From assembly GCA_934096015.1 (NCBI GenBank), contig CAKOLD010000044.1, positions 1-6,618 on the forward strand: 6,618 bases of DNA, in the 5' to 3' direction. The stretch is from an uncultured Bacilli bacterium. Its GTDB lineage: Bacteria > Bacillota_I > Bacilli_A > RF39 > UBA660. A model generated the notes under the pieces. The model saw only the letters and a list, made by a program, of their open reading frames with translations, did not search any database and had not been told where the DNA came from. Made by a program: the position numbers and the translations under genes. Below, piece after piece: positions 6,614 through 6,618 of the stretch; position 1 is the stretch's first letter; every line of letters starts with the position of its first letter.

Positions 6614-6618
6614 ACCTC
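6614..6618 (-). promoter_or_regulatory. Ribosome binding site of def (cut by the window edge)
   Basis: On the minus strand GAGGT precedes the def ATG by six bases, a normal spacing. The site reaches the last base of the window, so it may extend further and the def promoter cannot be seen. Confidence -1.

Noticed and set aside
1..6618. Mobile element, CRISPR array, toxin-antitoxin or defence system
   Set aside because: No transposase or integrase motifs, no direct-repeat arrays, no terminal inverted repeats and no nuclease/effector pairs were seen; the genes are mostly housekeeping.
1..6618. UGA recoded as tryptophan, as in Mollicutes
   Set aside because: Tryptophans are encoded by TGG, and all frames are full length under the standard bacterial code.

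Overview
The window is a very AT-rich stretch of an ordinary bacterial chromosome. It most likely comes from a low-GC Firmicute (Bacillota, Bacilli-type, perhaps one of the uncultured gut lineages close to Mollicutes/RF39). The grounds are the strong A/T codon bias, the Shine-Dalgarno core AGGTGA before several starts, SMC hinge and head sequences that read like those of Bacillus, and a Gram-positive (type 2, Staphylococcus-like) peptide deformylase. TGG is the tryptophan codon, every gene ends in TAA or TAG, and nothing suggests UGA recoding. The taxonomic placement is inference; no marker search was possible.

Layout. Nucleotides 1-1680 are the 3' part of a large exported-looking protein gene whose start lies before the window. 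It has a beta-sandwich-like module, a linker module and a Cys/Trp-rich C-terminal module with the ending 'RPVVVLD...GNGT..NPYIV'. A strong terminator, whose stem includes part of the stop codon, closes it. A compact promoter/ribosome-binding-site unit then starts rnc (RNase III, 1737-2402), which overlaps smc (2389-5331) by 14 bases; the two are co-transcribed. A second promoter directly after the smc stop codon precedes a six-helix membrane protein (5377-5961). Two hairpin terminators with related stems separate it from the convergent def gene (peptide deformylase, 6056-6607, minus strand), whose ribosome binding site is cut by the window edge.

Function. rnc and smc are the familiar Firmicutes pair (double-stranded RNA processing, chromosome loading and segregation), but ftsY, which often follows smc, is not there. 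def removes the formyl group from nascent proteins. The membrane protein and the surface protein have no assigned function.

Points worth attention: an SMC with both coiled-coil arms about 100 residues shorter than in B. subtilis; two promoters whose -10 box sits exactly six bases before the Shine-Dalgarno, predicting 5' leaders of only about 10 bases; a deformylase with an unusual motif I (GMGLSMVQIG); an abrupt change in codon use inside the surface-protein gene; and twin terminators with a shared stem. I see no mobile element, CRISPR array, tRNA, rRNA, riboswitch or defence system. No stretch longer than 300 bases lacks a gene.
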